DNA of 64,000 nucleotides, taken from the NCBI RefSeq assembly GCF_019977335.1, contig NZ_AP024653.1, forward strand, positions 2,480,001 to 2,544,000, written 5' to 3'. Below, one piece after another: positions 1-10,591 of the stretch; the first letter of the stretch is position 1, and each line of letters starts with the position of its first letter. The DNA is from Arthrobacter sp. NicSoilB4 (lineage in GTDB: Bacteria > Actinomycetota > Actinomycetes > Actinomycetales > Micrococcaceae). A model generated the notes under the pieces. That model was not told the DNA's origin and made no database searches. It saw only the letters and a list, made by a program, of their open reading frames with translations. A program made the position numbers and the translations under genes.

Positions 1-543
1 GAGGCGCGGGTGCCCCTTGTCCTTGTCCGAGAGTTCGGCCTCGCCCAGGGGAACCGGCCACGTGATGGCTGCGGTCTCGTCGGCGAGGTTCAGGAAGGTG
101 TACTGGCCCTGGGCGTCGGCGGACCAGTGGTCGTTGACCAGGTAGGTGTAGGCGGTGTTGTCCGCCAGGGTCTGGAAGGCGTTGCCCACGCCGCGGGGAA
201 TGAAGATGGCCTGGCTGGCGTCCAGTTCGGCGGTGAAAACTGCGCCGAACGACGGCCCCTCGCGCAGGTCAACCCACGCCCCGAAGATCCTGCCGGTGGC
301 GACGGAAATGAACTTGTCCCACGGCTCGGCGTGGATGCCGCGGGTGGTGCCGGCCTTTTCATTGAAGGAGATGTTGTTCTGCACCGGCCGGAAGTCCGGC
401 AGGCCGAGGGCCACCATTTTTTCCCGTTGCCAGTTCTCCTTGAACCACCCGCGGTTGTCACCATGGACCGGAAGGTCGTAGAGGACGACGCCGGGAATCG
501 GAGTTTCGTGCGCTGTGAGCTTTTTCGAGAACTCGATCGGCAT
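1..543 (-). CDS. rmlC: dTDP-4-dehydrorhamnose 3,5-epimerase (RmlC), 3' part outside window
   Basis: The frame stays open from an ATG at 543 to the window edge, giving 181 codons. The protein reads as an RmlC-type cupin, with PVHGDNRGWFKE, NISFNEKAGTTRG and IPRGVGNAFQ motifs. RmlC epimerises dTDP-4-dehydro-6-deoxyglucose at C3 and C5 on the way to dTDP-L-rhamnose in the cytoplasm. The start lies 3 nt after the rmlB stop, so the two genes are co-transcribed and probably co-translated. No stop is reached after the normal epimerase length. In relatives this gene is often fused to rmlD (the reductase), so the missing 3' part may encode a reductase domain; that is inference. Confidence 0.9.
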   Translation of the reverse strand, partial: MPIEFSKKLTAHETPIPGVVLYDLPVHGDNRGWFKENWQREKMVALGLPDFRPVQNNISFNEKAGTTRGIHAEPWDKFISVATGRIFGAWVDLREGPSFGAVFTAELDASQAIFIPRGVGNAFQTLADNTAYTYLVNDHWSADAQGQYTFLNLADETAAITWPVPLGEAELSDKDKGHPRL

Positions 544-546
544 GGT

Positions 547-1548
<1,002 letters not shown>

Positions 1549-1597
1549 TCAGACCCTACCCGTTGCGCTTGCTCCAAGAAACATAAAGGATGTGCCC

Positions 1598-2455
1598 ATG
1601 CGCGGAATCATTCTGGCCGGGGGAACCGGATCACGGCTGCATCCGATTACCTTTGGCATCAGCAAGCAGCTGGTCCCGGTCTATGACAAACCGATGATCT
1701 ACTATCCGCTTTCCACCCTCATTCTGGCCGGAATCAGGGACATCCTGATTATCACGGCTCCCCACGACTCGGATCCTTTCCGCCGGCTGCTCGGTGACGG
1801 CTCACAATTCGGGGTCTCCATCACCTACAAGGTTCAACCGTCTCCGGACGGGCTCGCTCAGGCATTCATCCTTGGCCAGGAACACATCGGCCACGATTCC
1901 GTGGCACTCGTCCTCGGCGACAACATCTTTTATGGCCCTGGCATGGGCGCCCAGCTCGGCAGGTACGTTGGCGTGGACGGCGGGTCGGTCTTTGGCTACT
2001 GGGTCAACGATCCTGGCGCCTACGGCGTCGTCGAGTTCGACGATTCCGGCCGCGTGCTGACGCTGGACGAGAAGCCCGCGCAGCCGAAGAGCAACTACGC
2101 GGTGCCCGGGCTGTACTTCTACGACAACGACGTCGTGGAGATTGCCCGAGAGCTGAAGCCGTCGCCCCGGGGCGAACTCGAAATCACGGACGTCAACAAG
2201 GCATATCTTGCCCTGGATAAGCTGCACGTCGAGATCCTCCCCCGGGGAACTGCGTGGCTGGACACGGGCACGTTCGACGACCTCAACGACGCATCAAATT
2301 TTGTCCGGACGGTCCAGAAGCGGCAGGGACTCATCATCGGCGCACCCGAGGAAATCGCGTGGCGCCAGGGCTTCCTCAGTGACGACGAGCTGCGGGCCAG
2401 GGCCGAGCCGCTCGTGAAAAGCGGTTACGGATCCTACCTGCTGGGGCTCCTGTAG
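1598..2455 (+). CDS. rmlA: Glucose-1-phosphate thymidylyltransferase
   Basis: 285 aa, typical of short RmlA. It begins with the nucleotidyltransferase signature [11 protein letters not shown] at residues 6-16 and carries the metal-site segment GDNIFYG near residue 108. It makes dTDP-glucose from glucose-1-phosphate and dTTP, the entry step to dTDP-L-rhamnose. The ATG at 1598 is chosen because AAAGGA lies 7 nt upstream and the family signature starts at residue 6; the frame is open further back to 1508 but that part has no homology. It is divergent from rmlB-rmlC. Confidence 0.96.
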   Translation: MRGIILAGGTGSRLHPITFGISKQLVPVYDKPMIYYPLSTLILAGIRDILIITAPHDSDPFRRLLGDGSQFGVSITYKVQPSPDGLAQAFILGQEHIGHDSVALVLGDNIFYGPGMGAQLGRYVGVDGGSVFGYWVNDPGAYGVVEFDDSGRVLTLDEKPAQPKSNYAVPGLYFYDNDVVEIARELKPSPRGELEITDVNKAYLALDKLHVEILPRGTAWLDTGTFDDLNDASNFVRTVQKRQGLIIGAPEEIAWRQGFLSDDELRARAEPLVKSGYGSYLLGLL

Positions 2456-2527
2456 GGACTCTACTGCCGGTTCAGGGCGCTTCCAGGCCCGTACTGCGGT
2501 GCGCCACCACCGGGATAGGCTTAACGC

Positions 2528-3031
2528 ATGCAGCGCTACCGTTTCCCGGCTTCCGCACGTCCGTTCCGTTTTCTGGCCACGGCGGCAGCCGCCGGGATCG
2601 TGCTGGCCGCCTGCGCTCCGGTTGTCGACGTCGCGCCCGCCAAGGACGCTGCAAACGCCGCCTGTGCCCCGATGATGGTGGCGCTGCCCGATGCCATTGG
2701 TGAGGCCAAGCTGCGCAAGACCAACAGCCAGGCCACCGCTGCCTGGGGTGACCCGTCCCTCGTGATCCTGCGGTGCGGAGTGAATGTTCCGGGCCCGACG
2801 ACGGACCGCTGCGTCAGCGTGAACGGCGTCGACTGGGTCATCAAGGAAGGCAACCCGGTCTGGACCCTGACCACGTTCGGACGCGAGCCCGCCACCGAGA
2901 TCCTGATGGACCCGGACAAGATCAGCTCCGCCACTGTGCTCGCGGACCTGGCCGCCGCTGCCGCGAAGGTCCCGGCGGCGCGGAACTGCGTGGGCCAGGC
3001 GGACCTGCAGAACCTGCCGCCGAGCCAGTAG
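2528..3031 (+). CDS. DUF3515 lipoprotein
   Basis: 167 aa. It has an N-terminal signal with a LAAC lipobox (acylated Cys29), then one compact extracytoplasmic domain matching DUF3515, including the blocks CAPMMVALPD and WGDPSLVILRCG. The function of the family is unknown. In many Micrococcales a DUF3515 gene sits beside ddl, and here the two genes converge with only 3 nt between their stops. It is probably anchored to the outer face of the membrane; a role in envelope metabolism is suggested only by its neighbour. Confidence 0.85.
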   Translation: MQRYRFPASARPFRFLATAAAAGIVLAACAPVVDVAPAKDAANAACAPMMVALPDAIGEAKLRKTNSQATAAWGDPSLVILRCGVNVPGPTTDRCVSVNGVDWVIKEGNPVWTLTTFGREPATEILMDPDKISSATVLADLAAAAAKVPAARNCVGQADLQNLPPSQ

Positions 3032-3034
3032 CTG

Positions 3035-4174
3035 CTAGCGCAGGCCGGTCTTGCGGTGCAGCGCCAGGTAGATCAGTTCGTCGATCAGCTCCGCGTAGCC
3101 CAGGCCGGAGGCCTTCCACATCTGCGGGTACATGCTCTTCGGCGTGAACCCGGGCATCGTGTTGATCTCGTTGATAACGAGTTCGCCCTCAGGCGTGTAG
3201 AAGAAGTCCACCCGGCTCAGCCCCTCGGCCCCGACGGCGTCAAACGCGACAGCAGCCAGCTCGCGGACCCGGGCGCTGGCCTCGTCCGGGAGGTCGGCCG
3301 GGCAGCTGAGGTCCGCGGCGTCGTCCACGTATTTGGCGTTGAAGTCGTAGAACTCATGCCCGCCGCCTGCCACGGAAATCTCGCCCGGCATAGAGGTCCG
3401 GGGAGCGTCAGTCCCCCGTCCTTCCAGCACGGCGCACTCGATTTCGCGGCCCACAATGCCCGCCTCGATGACAAGCTTCGGGTCATGCTCGCGGGCGGCC
3501 TCGATCGCGGCGTCGAGCCCGTCGATGGAGTCCACCTTGGAGATCCCCATGGAGGACCCGGCCCGCGCGGGCTTGACGAAGACGGGGAAGCCCAGCTGGT
3601 CCACGCGCTTGCGGACCGTCTCAGGGTCATTGCGCCACTGCCGGTCGGTCACGGCAATGTACGGACCCACCCGGAGCCCGGCGGATTCGAACACCACTTT
3701 CATGAAGTGCTTGTCCATGCCGACGGCGGACGCCAGCACGCCGGCGCCCACGTAGCGGGTGTCGGAGAGTTCCAGGAAACCCTGGATGGTGCCGTCCTCG
3801 CCGAACGGGCCGTGCAGCAGCGGGAACACGACGTCGACGGCGCCAAGTTCCTGCGGGACCTCGTTCGGGGAGGCCACGATCAGCTGGTGCTCGCCGCCGA
3901 TTTCGGTCAGCGCCACGGTCCGGGCCGAGGACGCGACCTCGGGCAGGGAGGATGCCGACAGCGACCAGTCATGCGTGTCGCCGGAGGCCAGCACCCACTG
4001 GCCGGTCTTGGCGATCCCGATCGGGATGACCTCGTACTTCGTCTGGTCGATGGCGCCGAGAACCCCGGCCGCCGTCACGCAACTGACAGCGTGTTCGCTG
4101 GAACGGCCCCCAAACAGGACCGCCACGCGGGGCCGGGCGGCTTGGCCTTCTGTGTTCACGTTTTCTTCAGACAC
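3035..4174 (-). CDS. ddl: D-alanine--D-alanine ligase
   Basis: 379 aa with a GTG start. It is an ATP-grasp enzyme with FGGRSSEH near the N-terminus, the HGPFGEDG loop in the middle and the metal/substrate block NEINTMPGFT near the C-terminus. It joins two D-alanines for the UDP-MurNAc pentapeptide. It is the last gene of murA-plsC-gpsA-ddl, with 2 nt between the gpsA stop and its start. It converges on the DUF3515 lipoprotein gene and I see no separate terminator in the 3-nt gap. Confidence 0.96.
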   Translation of the reverse strand: MSEENVNTEGQAARPRVAVLFGGRSSEHAVSCVTAAGVLGAIDQTKYEVIPIGIAKTGQWVLASGDTHDWSLSASSLPEVASSARTVALTEIGGEHQLIVASPNEVPQELGAVDVVFPLLHGPFGEDGTIQGFLELSDTRYVGAGVLASAVGMDKHFMKVVFESAGLRVGPYIAVTDRQWRNDPETVRKRVDQLGFPVFVKPARAGSSMGISKVDSIDGLDAAIEAAREHDPKLVIEAGIVGREIECAVLEGRGTDAPRTSMPGEISVAGGGHEFYDFNAKYVDDAADLSCPADLPDEASARVRELAAVAFDAVGAEGLSRVDFFYTPEGELVINEINTMPGFTPKSMYPQMWKASGLGYAELIDELIYLALHRKTGLR

Positions 4175-4176
4175 GG

Positions 4177-5229
4177 TCAGTAATCGCCTTCAGGTTTCAG
4201 GTCCCGGGACAGCAGCAGCGGCCCCAGTTCATCGACGGACAACTTTCCGGCCAGCACGGCGACGACCGCCGCGGTGATGGGCATTTCAACGCCACGCTTG
4301 CCGGCCAGCTCATGGACGGCCTGGGCGGACTTGATCCCCTCGGCCGTCTGCGTCATTTCCGCGGTCACTTGGTCCAGGGTCAGGCCCTTGCCCAGAAGCC
4401 GTCCGGCGGTGTGGTTCCGGGACAGCGGCGAGGAACAGGTCGCCACAAGGTCGCCAAGGCCGGCCAGCCCGGCCATCGTCTGTACCTCGCCGCCCAGGGC
4501 GAGCGAGAGCCGGGAGGTCTCGGCGAGACCCCGCGTGATGACGGAGGCCTTCGTGTTGTCACCCATCCGCTTGCCTTCGCAGATGCCGACGGCCAGCGCA
4601 ATGATGTTCTTGACGATCCCGCCGATCTCGACGCCGACGACGTCCCCCGTCGTGTACGGGCGGAAGTACGGGGCCGTGCAGCTGCGCGCGATCCAGCCGG
4701 CAGCGGTCGGGTCCGTGCAGGCCACCACGGATGCCGTGGGCTCCTCGCGGGCGATTTCCATGGCCAGGTTGGGTCCGGAAACCACAGCGATCCGGCTGGC
4801 GGGAACGCTGAGCTCCTCGGAGATGACTTCGCTCATCCGGGCATCGGTGTGCAGCTCGAGTCCCTTCATCAGGGAAACCACCAGGGATCCAGGCTCCACG
4901 AGGTGCTTCCATTCGCGCAGTTGCGGCCTCAGGGTCTGGGCCGGAACGGCCAGGACCACCAGCTGGGCGCCCGCGAGGACTTCGGCGACGTCGGTGGACG
5001 CGGTGATGCTGGGCGGAAGGGCAATGTCCTTGAGGTACTGCTCGTTCCGGTGCTTCAGGTTGATCTGGTCGACCACTTCGCCCCGCCGGCCCCAGAGCCG
5101 GATATCGCGCTCGGTGCCGGAGGCCGTGGCCGCGTCAGCGAGGATCTTCGCGAACGTGGTCCCCCACGACCCCGCCCCGAGGACGGCCACCGTGGTGGCG
5201 GAGCCCGTCCCGCCGAAGTCCGCCGTCAT
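4177..5229 (-). CDS. gpsA: Glycerol-3-phosphate dehydrogenase [NAD(P)+]
   Basis: 350 aa. The Rossmann motif GAGSWGTTFA lies at about residues 18-27. VSGPNLAMEIA, the catalytic-lysine block GGIVKNIIALA and GLGDLVATCSS are present. It reduces dihydroxyacetone phosphate to sn-glycerol-3-phosphate for phospholipid synthesis. The ATG at 5229 overlaps the plsC stop (ATGA), which fixes the start and implies translational coupling. The frame is open further upstream, but that part lies within plsC in another frame. Confidence 0.95.
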   Translation of the reverse strand: MTADFGGTGSATTVAVLGAGSWGTTFAKILADAATASGTERDIRLWGRRGEVVDQINLKHRNEQYLKDIALPPSITASTDVAEVLAGAQLVVLAVPAQTLRPQLREWKHLVEPGSLVVSLMKGLELHTDARMSEVISEELSVPASRIAVVSGPNLAMEIAREEPTASVVACTDPTAAGWIARSCTAPYFRPYTTGDVVGVEIGGIVKNIIALAVGICEGKRMGDNTKASVITRGLAETSRLSLALGGEVQTMAGLAGLGDLVATCSSPLSRNHTAGRLLGKGLTLDQVTAEMTQTAEGIKSAQAVHELAGKRGVEMPITAAVVAVLAGKLSVDELGPLLLSRDLKPEGDY

Positions 5230-6062
5230 TTGACGCCGTCCGCGCCGGTCGCTGTGCCGGCGTCGGCGGATCCGGCGTCGGGTGTTTTGCCGCCGGTGCC
5301 GGCGGCAGAACCGCCGGCTTTGCCGTCCTGGTCGATGAAGCGGCCGTGCGTTGACTGCTTGTGGGCCGCAGGGTCCCAGCGGACCAGGGGAGGCTGTCCC
5401 CCGCGGAGCGTGGCCAGGAGCTCGGTAATGGCCTCCATGATGACGTTCGTGGCCTCCGTGAGGGTGGCCTTGTCCAGCGGACGTCCGGCGAATGCGCTGA
5501 GGTCCACGGGATCGCCCACCACCAGGCGCGAGGTCTTCCGGGGAAAGACGTGCATGCGTTTGGCATAGCGGGGCAGGACCTCGTGGGCTCCCCAGTGCGC
5601 CATCGGCACCACCGGGATGCCGCTTTCGAGCGCCATCCGCGCGGCACCGGTGTGGCCCTTCATCGGCCACAGCTCCGGATCACGGGTCAGCGTGCCCTCG
5701 GGATAAATGATGATGGCGCCGCCCTCGTCCACCACTTCCTTGGCAATCTGCAGCGAGCGGTTGGCGCCCGCCGTCGAACGTTCCACCGGGACCTGCTTGG
5801 TGGCGCGGAGCACGAACCCCAGCACGGGCACCTTGAAGAGCCCCGCCTTGGCCAGGAAGTGCGGCATCCGCTTCTGGTTGTAGAGCATGTGCCCCACCAC
5901 CAGGGGGTCGATTTCCGTGCAGTGGTTGGGTGCTGCGATGAAGCCGCCGGCGGGAAGCTTCTCCAGGCCGAGCCATTTCTTCCGCATCAGGAGGTTCATG
6001 ACCGGCCGGACAATCCCGGCAACAACGACAAAAGTGATGTGGCTCTTGGCCGATTCCTTCAC
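5226..6062 (-). CDS. plsC: 1-acyl-sn-glycerol-3-phosphate acyltransferase
   Basis: 278 aa with a GTG start. The acyltransferase HX4D motif is NHCTEID (H47, D52), followed by a glycerol-phosphate-binding YPEGT block. The N-terminus has a hydrophobic segment (about residues 9-25), consistent with membrane association. It makes phosphatidic acid from lysophosphatidic acid, which fits with gpsA directly downstream. The C-terminal 45 residues are a Gly/Ala/Asp-rich tail outside the conserved domain. It starts 10 nt after murA and overlaps gpsA by 4 nt. Confidence 0.9.
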   Translation of the reverse strand: MKESAKSHITFVVVAGIVRPVMNLLMRKKWLGLEKLPAGGFIAAPNHCTEIDPLVVGHMLYNQKRMPHFLAKAGLFKVPVLGFVLRATKQVPVERSTAGANRSLQIAKEVVDEGGAIIIYPEGTLTRDPELWPMKGHTGAARMALESGIPVVPMAHWGAHEVLPRYAKRMHVFPRKTSRLVVGDPVDLSAFAGRPLDKATLTEATNVIMEAITELLATLRGGQPPLVRWDPAAHKQSTHGRFIDQDGKAGGSAAGTGGKTPDAGSADAGTATGADGVK

Positions 6063-6072
6063 CTGGTCCCCG

Positions 6073-7398
6073 CTACTCGGCTGCGGTGATGTCGAAATCG
6101 GCGCCCAGGCCCGCGAGCTTCTCGGTGAAGCGCTCGTAGCCGCGGTTGATGATGTCGATTCCGGTGACCCGCGAGGTGCCGTTGGCGGCCAGCGCGGCGA
6201 TCAGGTGGCTGAACCCGCCGCGCAGGTCCGGTACGTCAATATCCGTGCCGGTCAGCTGGGCCGGGCCGGAAATCACGGCTGAATGCAGGAAGTTGCGCTG
6301 GCCGAAGCGGCACGGCACGCTGCCCAGGCATTCGCGGTGGACCTGGATGTTGGCGCCCATCCTGATGAGGGCGTCGGTGAAGCCGAAGCGGTTTTCGTAG
6401 ACGGTTTCGTGGACGATCGACACGCCCTCAGCCTGCGTCAGGGCCACGATCAGGGGCTGCTGCCAGTCGGTCATGAAGCCCGGGTGCACGTCCGTCTCGA
6501 GGACCAGCGGGTTGAGCTTGCCGCCCTTGTGATAAAAGCGGATGCCGTCGTCGCCGATGTCCATCCCGCCGCCGACTTTGCGGTACGTGTTGAGGAAAGT
6601 CATCATGTCGCGCTGGGTGGCGCCTTCGACGAAGATGTCGCCGCGCGTGACCAGTGCCGCGGAGGCCCAGGAGGCGGACTCGTTGCGGTCCGACAGGGCG
6701 CGGTGGTTGTAGCCGCCGAGGTCCGGGACGCCCTCGATCCGGATGGTGCGGTCCGTCTGGACGCTGATGATCGCGCCCATCTTCTGCAGCACGGCGATGA
6801 GGTCGACGATCTCCGGCTCGGTGGCCGCGCCGGAGAGCTCGGTGATGCCCTCGGCCCTCGTGGCGCTCAGCAGCACCTGTTCGGTGGCGCCGACGGACGG
6901 GTACGGCAGGGAGATCTTGGCGCCCTTGAGGCCGCCCGGCGCAGAGATGTGGATGCCGCCGGGACGCTTCTCGACGACGGCGCCGAACTGCCGCAGCACG
7001 TTCAGGTGGTAGTCAATGGGCCGGTCGCCGATCTTGCAGCCGCCCAGGTCGGGGATGAAGGCCTCGCCGATCGCGTGGATCAAGGGACCGCACAGCAGGA
7101 TCGGGATCCGGGAATCGCCGGCGTGCGCGTCGATGGCCGTGTGGGAGGCTGTCTTCGCGTTGGTCGGATCGAGCGTGAGGTCCCCCGTGAGCGGGTCCTT
7201 TTCCACGGTGACACCGTGGAGCTGGAGCAGGCTGGTGACAACCTCGACGTCCTTGATTTCAGGGACGTTGCGCAGCACGGACGGCTCGTTGCCCAGCAGG
7301 GCAGCCACCATGGCCTTGGGGACAAGATTCTTGGCCCCACGCACGGTGACGCGGCCAGTCAGCGGGACGCCTCCGCGGATTGTCAGAACACTACTCAT
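6073..7398 (-). CDS. murA: UDP-N-acetylglucosamine 1-carboxyvinyltransferase
   Basis: 441 aa. GAKN (K23, N24) binds substrate at the N-terminus, and the active-site Cys is present in GGCKIGDRP (Cys121, matching Cys115 of E. coli MurA, the fosfomycin target), so an intrinsically resistant Asp variant is not indicated. It transfers enolpyruvate from PEP to UDP-GlcNAc, the first committed step of peptidoglycan synthesis. It heads the murA-plsC-gpsA-ddl operon and is separated from leuD by a long palindrome, so it probably has its own promoter in 7399-7536. Confidence 0.95.
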   Translation of the reverse strand: MSSVLTIRGGVPLTGRVTVRGAKNLVPKAMVAALLGNEPSVLRNVPEIKDVEVVTSLLQLHGVTVEKDPLTGDLTLDPTNAKTASHTAIDAHAGDSRIPILLCGPLIHAIGEAFIPDLGGCKIGDRPIDYHLNVLRQFGAVVEKRPGGIHISAPGGLKGAKISLPYPSVGATEQVLLSATRAEGITELSGAATEPEIVDLIAVLQKMGAIISVQTDRTIRIEGVPDLGGYNHRALSDRNESASWASAALVTRGDIFVEGATQRDMMTFLNTYRKVGGGMDIGDDGIRFYHKGGKLNPLVLETDVHPGFMTDWQQPLIVALTQAEGVSIVHETVYENRFGFTDALIRMGANIQVHRECLGSVPCRFGQRNFLHSAVISGPAQLTGTDIDVPDLRGGFSHLIAALAANGTSRVTGIDIINRGYERFTEKLAGLGADFDITAAE

Positions 7399-7536
7399 AT
7401 ACCGGTTTCCTCACGACTACTCGCCCCCAAATCCTTACAAAGGCACCTGCTAAGCATAGGAGCTTGCGTTACCGATCTGAAATACGGCACGGTCCGGCCC
7501 GTTGGCTTAGCCGCAGTTCCCGCCGTCGAAAGCAAA

Positions 7537-7601
7537 GCAACGCGGGGTCACTTCCGGCCCATCCCAAGGGCCGGGATGGGCTAAAAGTGACCCCGCGTTG
7601 C
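7537..7601 (-). terminator. Large palindrome after leuD, probable terminator
   Basis: Perfect 17-nt arms at 7537-7553 and 7585-7601 enclose a second stem, 7558-7565 with 7573-7580. On the minus strand the hairpin is followed by TTTGCTTTC. It lies between the leuD stop and the murA start and would end leuCD transcription. The two-tier structure is larger than a simple terminator. Confidence 0.7.
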
Positions 7602-7615
7602 TGCAGGAGAAGGCT

Positions 7616-8218
7616 TCAGGACAGCTTGGCCGGCAGCGTCTTGGGCATGAAGCCGGGCCGGGTGGCCTCGAACGCGGTGATGTCTTCCTCGTGCTGGAGG
7701 GTCAGGCCGATGTCATCCAGGCCTTCGAGGAGGCGCCAGCGGGTGTAGTCGTCAATTTCAAAGGGCGCCACGATGTTGCCGCACTGGACGGTCTTGGAGA
7801 CGAGGTCCACGGTGACCGCGGTGCCCGGGGCGTTCTCCAGCTCCTTCCAGATGAGTTCGATGTCATCCTGGGCGAGCTCGGCGGCGAGCAGGCCCTGCTT
7901 GCCTGAGTTGCCGCGGAAGATGTCCGCGAAGCGCGAGGACAGCACGGTCTTGAAGCCGTAGTCCTTCAGCGCCCAGACGGCGTGCTCCCGGGAGGATCCG
8001 GTGCCGAAGTCCGGGCCGGCCACCAGCACGGAGCCGGCGTTGAACGGTTCCTGGTTCAGGATGAACGCCGGGTCCTTCCGCCAGGCAGCGAACAGCGCGT
8101 CCTCGAAGCCGGTGCGGGTGATGCGCTTGAGGTAGACGGCCGGGATGATCTGGTCCGTGTCGACGTTGCTCTGGCGCAGCGGGACGCCGATGCCGGTGTG
8201 GGTGGTGAACTTTTCCAT
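7616..8218 (-). CDS. leuD: 3-isopropylmalate dehydratase small subunit
   Basis: 200 aa, the normal size of LeuD. N-terminal [11 protein letters not shown] and the swivel-domain block [17 protein letters not shown] are present. With LeuC it isomerises 2-isopropylmalate to 3-isopropylmalate in leucine synthesis. It starts 57 nt after leuC with AAGGAT upstream of the ATG. A strong palindrome follows the stop codon. Confidence 0.96.
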   Translation of the reverse strand: MEKFTTHTGIGVPLRQSNVDTDQIIPAVYLKRITRTGFEDALFAAWRKDPAFILNQEPFNAGSVLVAGPDFGTGSSREHAVWALKDYGFKTVLSSRFADIFRGNSGKQGLLAAELAQDDIELIWKELENAPGTAVTVDLVSKTVQCGNIVAPFEIDDYTRWRLLEGLDDIGLTLQHEEDITAFEATRPGFMPKTLPAKLS

Positions 8219-8275
8219 GGCGGATCCTTCTGGACTGTATGGATCTGGGCTGTGTGGATCAGGGACTGCGGGTAG

Positions 8276-9730
8276 CTACGCGGCGTCGGTGCTGCGGGCC
8301 GCAGACCCGGCAGCGGGGTCAAGGTCCGAGGGCGAGCTCAGCGTGCCGCGCACCGCCGTCGCGGCTGCCACCACCGGGGAAACCAGGTGCGTGCGCCCGC
8401 CCTTGCCCTGGCGGCCCTCGAAGTTGCGGTTCGACGTCGAGGCGCAGCGCTCCCCCGGTTCCAGCTGGTCCGGGTTCATGCCCAGGCACATGGAGCAGCC
8501 GGCGAAGCGCCACTCGGCGCCGAAATCCTTGAAGACCTTGTCCAGGCCCTCGGCCTCGGCCTCGAGGCGGACCCGGGCGGAGCCGGGCACCACGAGCATC
8601 CGGATGTTGGGGTCCTTGGTGCGGCCGCGGATGATGTCCGCCGCGGCGCGGAGGTCCTCCATCCGGGAGTTGGTGCAGGAGCCCAGGAAGACCGTGTCCA
8701 CCCGGATGTCCTTCATCGGGGTGCCGGCCTCCAGTCCCATGTACTGCAGCGCGCGTTCCGCCGCGGCTTTGGCGTTCTCGTCACCGAAGTCCTCGGGCGA
8801 GGGCACCTTCGCGGACAGGGACACGCCCTGGCCGGGGTTGGTTCCCCACGTGACGAACGGCTCCAGCGCGTCGGCGTCGAGGTCCACCTCGACGTCGAAC
8901 GTGGCGTCGTCCTCGGAGCGCAGGGTGTTCCAGTACTCGACGGCGGCGTCCCATTCGGCGCCCTGTGGCGCGTGCGGGCGGCCGAACATGTAGTCGTACG
9001 TGGTCTGGTCCGGGGCGACGAGTCCGGCGCGGGCGCCGGCTTCGATGGACATGTTGCAGATGGTCATCCGGGCTTCCATGGACAGCGCCCGGATCGCGGA
9101 GCCCCGGTACTCGAGCACGTAGCCCTGGCCGCCGCCGGTGCCGATCTTGGCGATGACGGCCAGGATGATGTCCTTGGCGGAGACGCCCGGCTTCAGGGTG
9201 CCCTCGACGTTGATGGCCATCGTCTTGAAGGGCTTCAGCGACAGTGTCTGGGTGGCCATGACATGCTCCACCTCGGACGTGCCGATCCCCATCGCGAGGG
9301 CACCGAAGGCCCCATGGGTGGAGGTGTGCGAGTCGCCGCAGACGACGGTCATGCCGGGCTGGGTGAGGCCAAGCTGCGGCCCGACAACGTGGACGATCCC
9401 CTGCTCGGCGTCGCCGAGGGAGTGCAGCCGGACACCGAACTCCTGGCAGTTGTTGCGCAGGGTCTGGATCTGCGTGCGGCTGGTGAGATCGGCAATTGGC
9501 TTGTCGATGTCCAGCGTGGGAGTGTTGTGGTCCTCGGTTGCGATGGTGAGGTCTGGCCGGCGCAGCGGGCGCCCGGCCAGCCGGAGGCCCTCAAAGGCCT
9601 GCGGCGACGTCACTTCGTGCACCAGGTGGAGGTCGATAAAGAGAAGGTCTGGCTGGGCGTTGGCTCCTTCGCCGTCGCCCTTTCGCACCACGTGCGCGTC
9701 CCAGACTTTCTCGGCCAGTGTCTTTGCCAC
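8276..9730 (-). CDS. leuC: 3-isopropylmalate dehydratase large subunit
   Basis: 484 aa. The three [4Fe-4S] cluster ligands are visible: Cys352 in SCTNSR, and Cys412 and Cys415 in [10 protein letters not shown]. The block [15 protein letters not shown] is also present. It forms the aconitase-like LeuCD enzyme of leucine synthesis. It is divergent from an IclR-family regulator gene, with a palindrome in the 124-nt spacer that resembles the LtbR target. Confidence 0.97.
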   Translation of the reverse strand: MAKTLAEKVWDAHVVRKGDGEGANAQPDLLFIDLHLVHEVTSPQAFEGLRLAGRPLRRPDLTIATEDHNTPTLDIDKPIADLTSRTQIQTLRNNCQEFGVRLHSLGDAEQGIVHVVGPQLGLTQPGMTVVCGDSHTSTHGAFGALAMGIGTSEVEHVMATQTLSLKPFKTMAINVEGTLKPGVSAKDIILAVIAKIGTGGGQGYVLEYRGSAIRALSMEARMTICNMSIEAGARAGLVAPDQTTYDYMFGRPHAPQGAEWDAAVEYWNTLRSEDDATFDVEVDLDADALEPFVTWGTNPGQGVSLSAKVPSPEDFGDENAKAAAERALQYMGLEAGTPMKDIRVDTVFLGSCTNSRMEDLRAAADIIRGRTKDPNIRMLVVPGSARVRLEAEAEGLDKVFKDFGAEWRFAGCSMCLGMNPDQLEPGERCASTSNRNFEGRQGKGGRTHLVSPVVAAATAVRGTLSSPSDLDPAAGSAARSTDAA

Positions 9731-9824
9731 GGCCTGCTCCCTTCACTGCGGTCTACGTACTTGCCAGCTTGCTGACTCCACTGAATCAGCACTCCCGCGT
9801 AATGCGCCAGCGCGCTGACTTGCA

Positions 9825-9839
9825 TCTCAGATAATGAGA
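9825..9839. promoter_or_regulatory. Palindromic operator between leuC and the IclR regulator
   Basis: TCTCA-N5-TGAGA is a perfect 5-bp inverted repeat. Read on the plus strand it contains CAGATAATGAGA, close to the C. glutamicum LtbR motif as I remember it, CA(T/C)ATAGTG(A/G)GA. It lies 95 nt upstream of leuC and 16 nt upstream of the regulator ATG, so it could control both. Related sequences precede leuB and ilvB in this window. Confidence 0.7.
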
Positions 9840-9854
9840 CGGCAATATCATTAC

Positions 9855-10574
9855 ATGGACAATTCTAGTGGAGTCGGTGTCATCGATAAAGCGGCCCATG
9901 TGCTTGACGCACTTGAGGCCGGGCCAACCACCCTGGCGCAGCTTGTTGCAGCCACAGGACTGGCAAGGCCCACCGTGCACCGGCTGGCACTGGCGCTGGT
10001 CCACCACCGGCTGGTCAGCCGCGACATCCAGGGCCGTTTTGTGCTCGGCAGCCGCCTCGTGGAGCTCGCCTCCGCGGCCGGCGAAGACCGCCTGATCGCC
10101 TCCGCGGGCCCGGTCCTCATGCAGCTCCGCGATGCCACGGGCGAGAGCGCTCAGATCTTCCGCCGGCAGGGCGACTGGCGCGTCTGCGTCGCGTCCGCCG
10201 AGCGGCCCATCGGCCTGCGCGACACCATTCCCGTCGGCACCCAGCTGTCAATGAAGGCCGGCTCCGCCGCCCAGGTGCTCCTCGCGTGGGAGGACCACGA
10301 CCGCCTTTTGGAGGGCCTGCAGGCTGCCCGCTTCACTCCCACCGTCCTGGCCGGAGTACGACGCCGGGGCTGGGGCCAGAGCCTCGGCGAACGTGAGCCG
10401 GGGGTCGCCTCCGTCTCGGCCCCCGTCCGCGGTCCGTCCGGCCGCGTGATCGCCGCGGTGTCGATCTCCGGGCCGATTGAACGCCTGACCCGCCAGCCGG
10501 GCCGGCTGCACGCCGAGGTGGTCTGCAACGCGGCGCGGGTGCTGACCGAGGCCTTGCGCAAGACCAACGACTGA
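9855..10574 (+). CDS. IclR-family regulator, LtbR/NdgR-like
   Basis: 239 aa. A winged helix-turn-helix lies at about residues 22-60 (TLAQLVAATGLARPTVHRL), followed by an IclR effector domain. The ATG at 9855 is chosen over one 21 nt upstream because the family's N-terminus (SGVGVIDKA) begins just after it. Divergence from leuCD is the arrangement of LtbR in Corynebacterium and NdgR in Streptomyces, which control leucine and branched-chain amino acid genes. The palindrome at 9825-9839 is the likely autoregulatory operator. The regulon assignment is inference. Confidence 0.88.
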   Translation: MDNSSGVGVIDKAAHVLDALEAGPTTLAQLVAATGLARPTVHRLALALVHHRLVSRDIQGRFVLGSRLVELASAAGEDRLIASAGPVLMQLRDATGESAQIFRRQGDWRVCVASAERPIGLRDTIPVGTQLSMKAGSAAQVLLAWEDHDRLLEGLQAARFTPTVLAGVRRRGWGQSLGEREPGVASVSAPVRGPSGRVIAAVSISGPIERLTRQPGRLHAEVVCNAARVLTEALRKTND

Positions 10575-10591
10575 CGGCATAGGCTGTCCGC

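Noticed and set aside
4177..5670. 497-aa form of gpsA
   Set aside because: The extra N-terminal part is low complexity and lies inside plsC; the ATGA overlap at 5229 gives the normal 350-aa enzyme.
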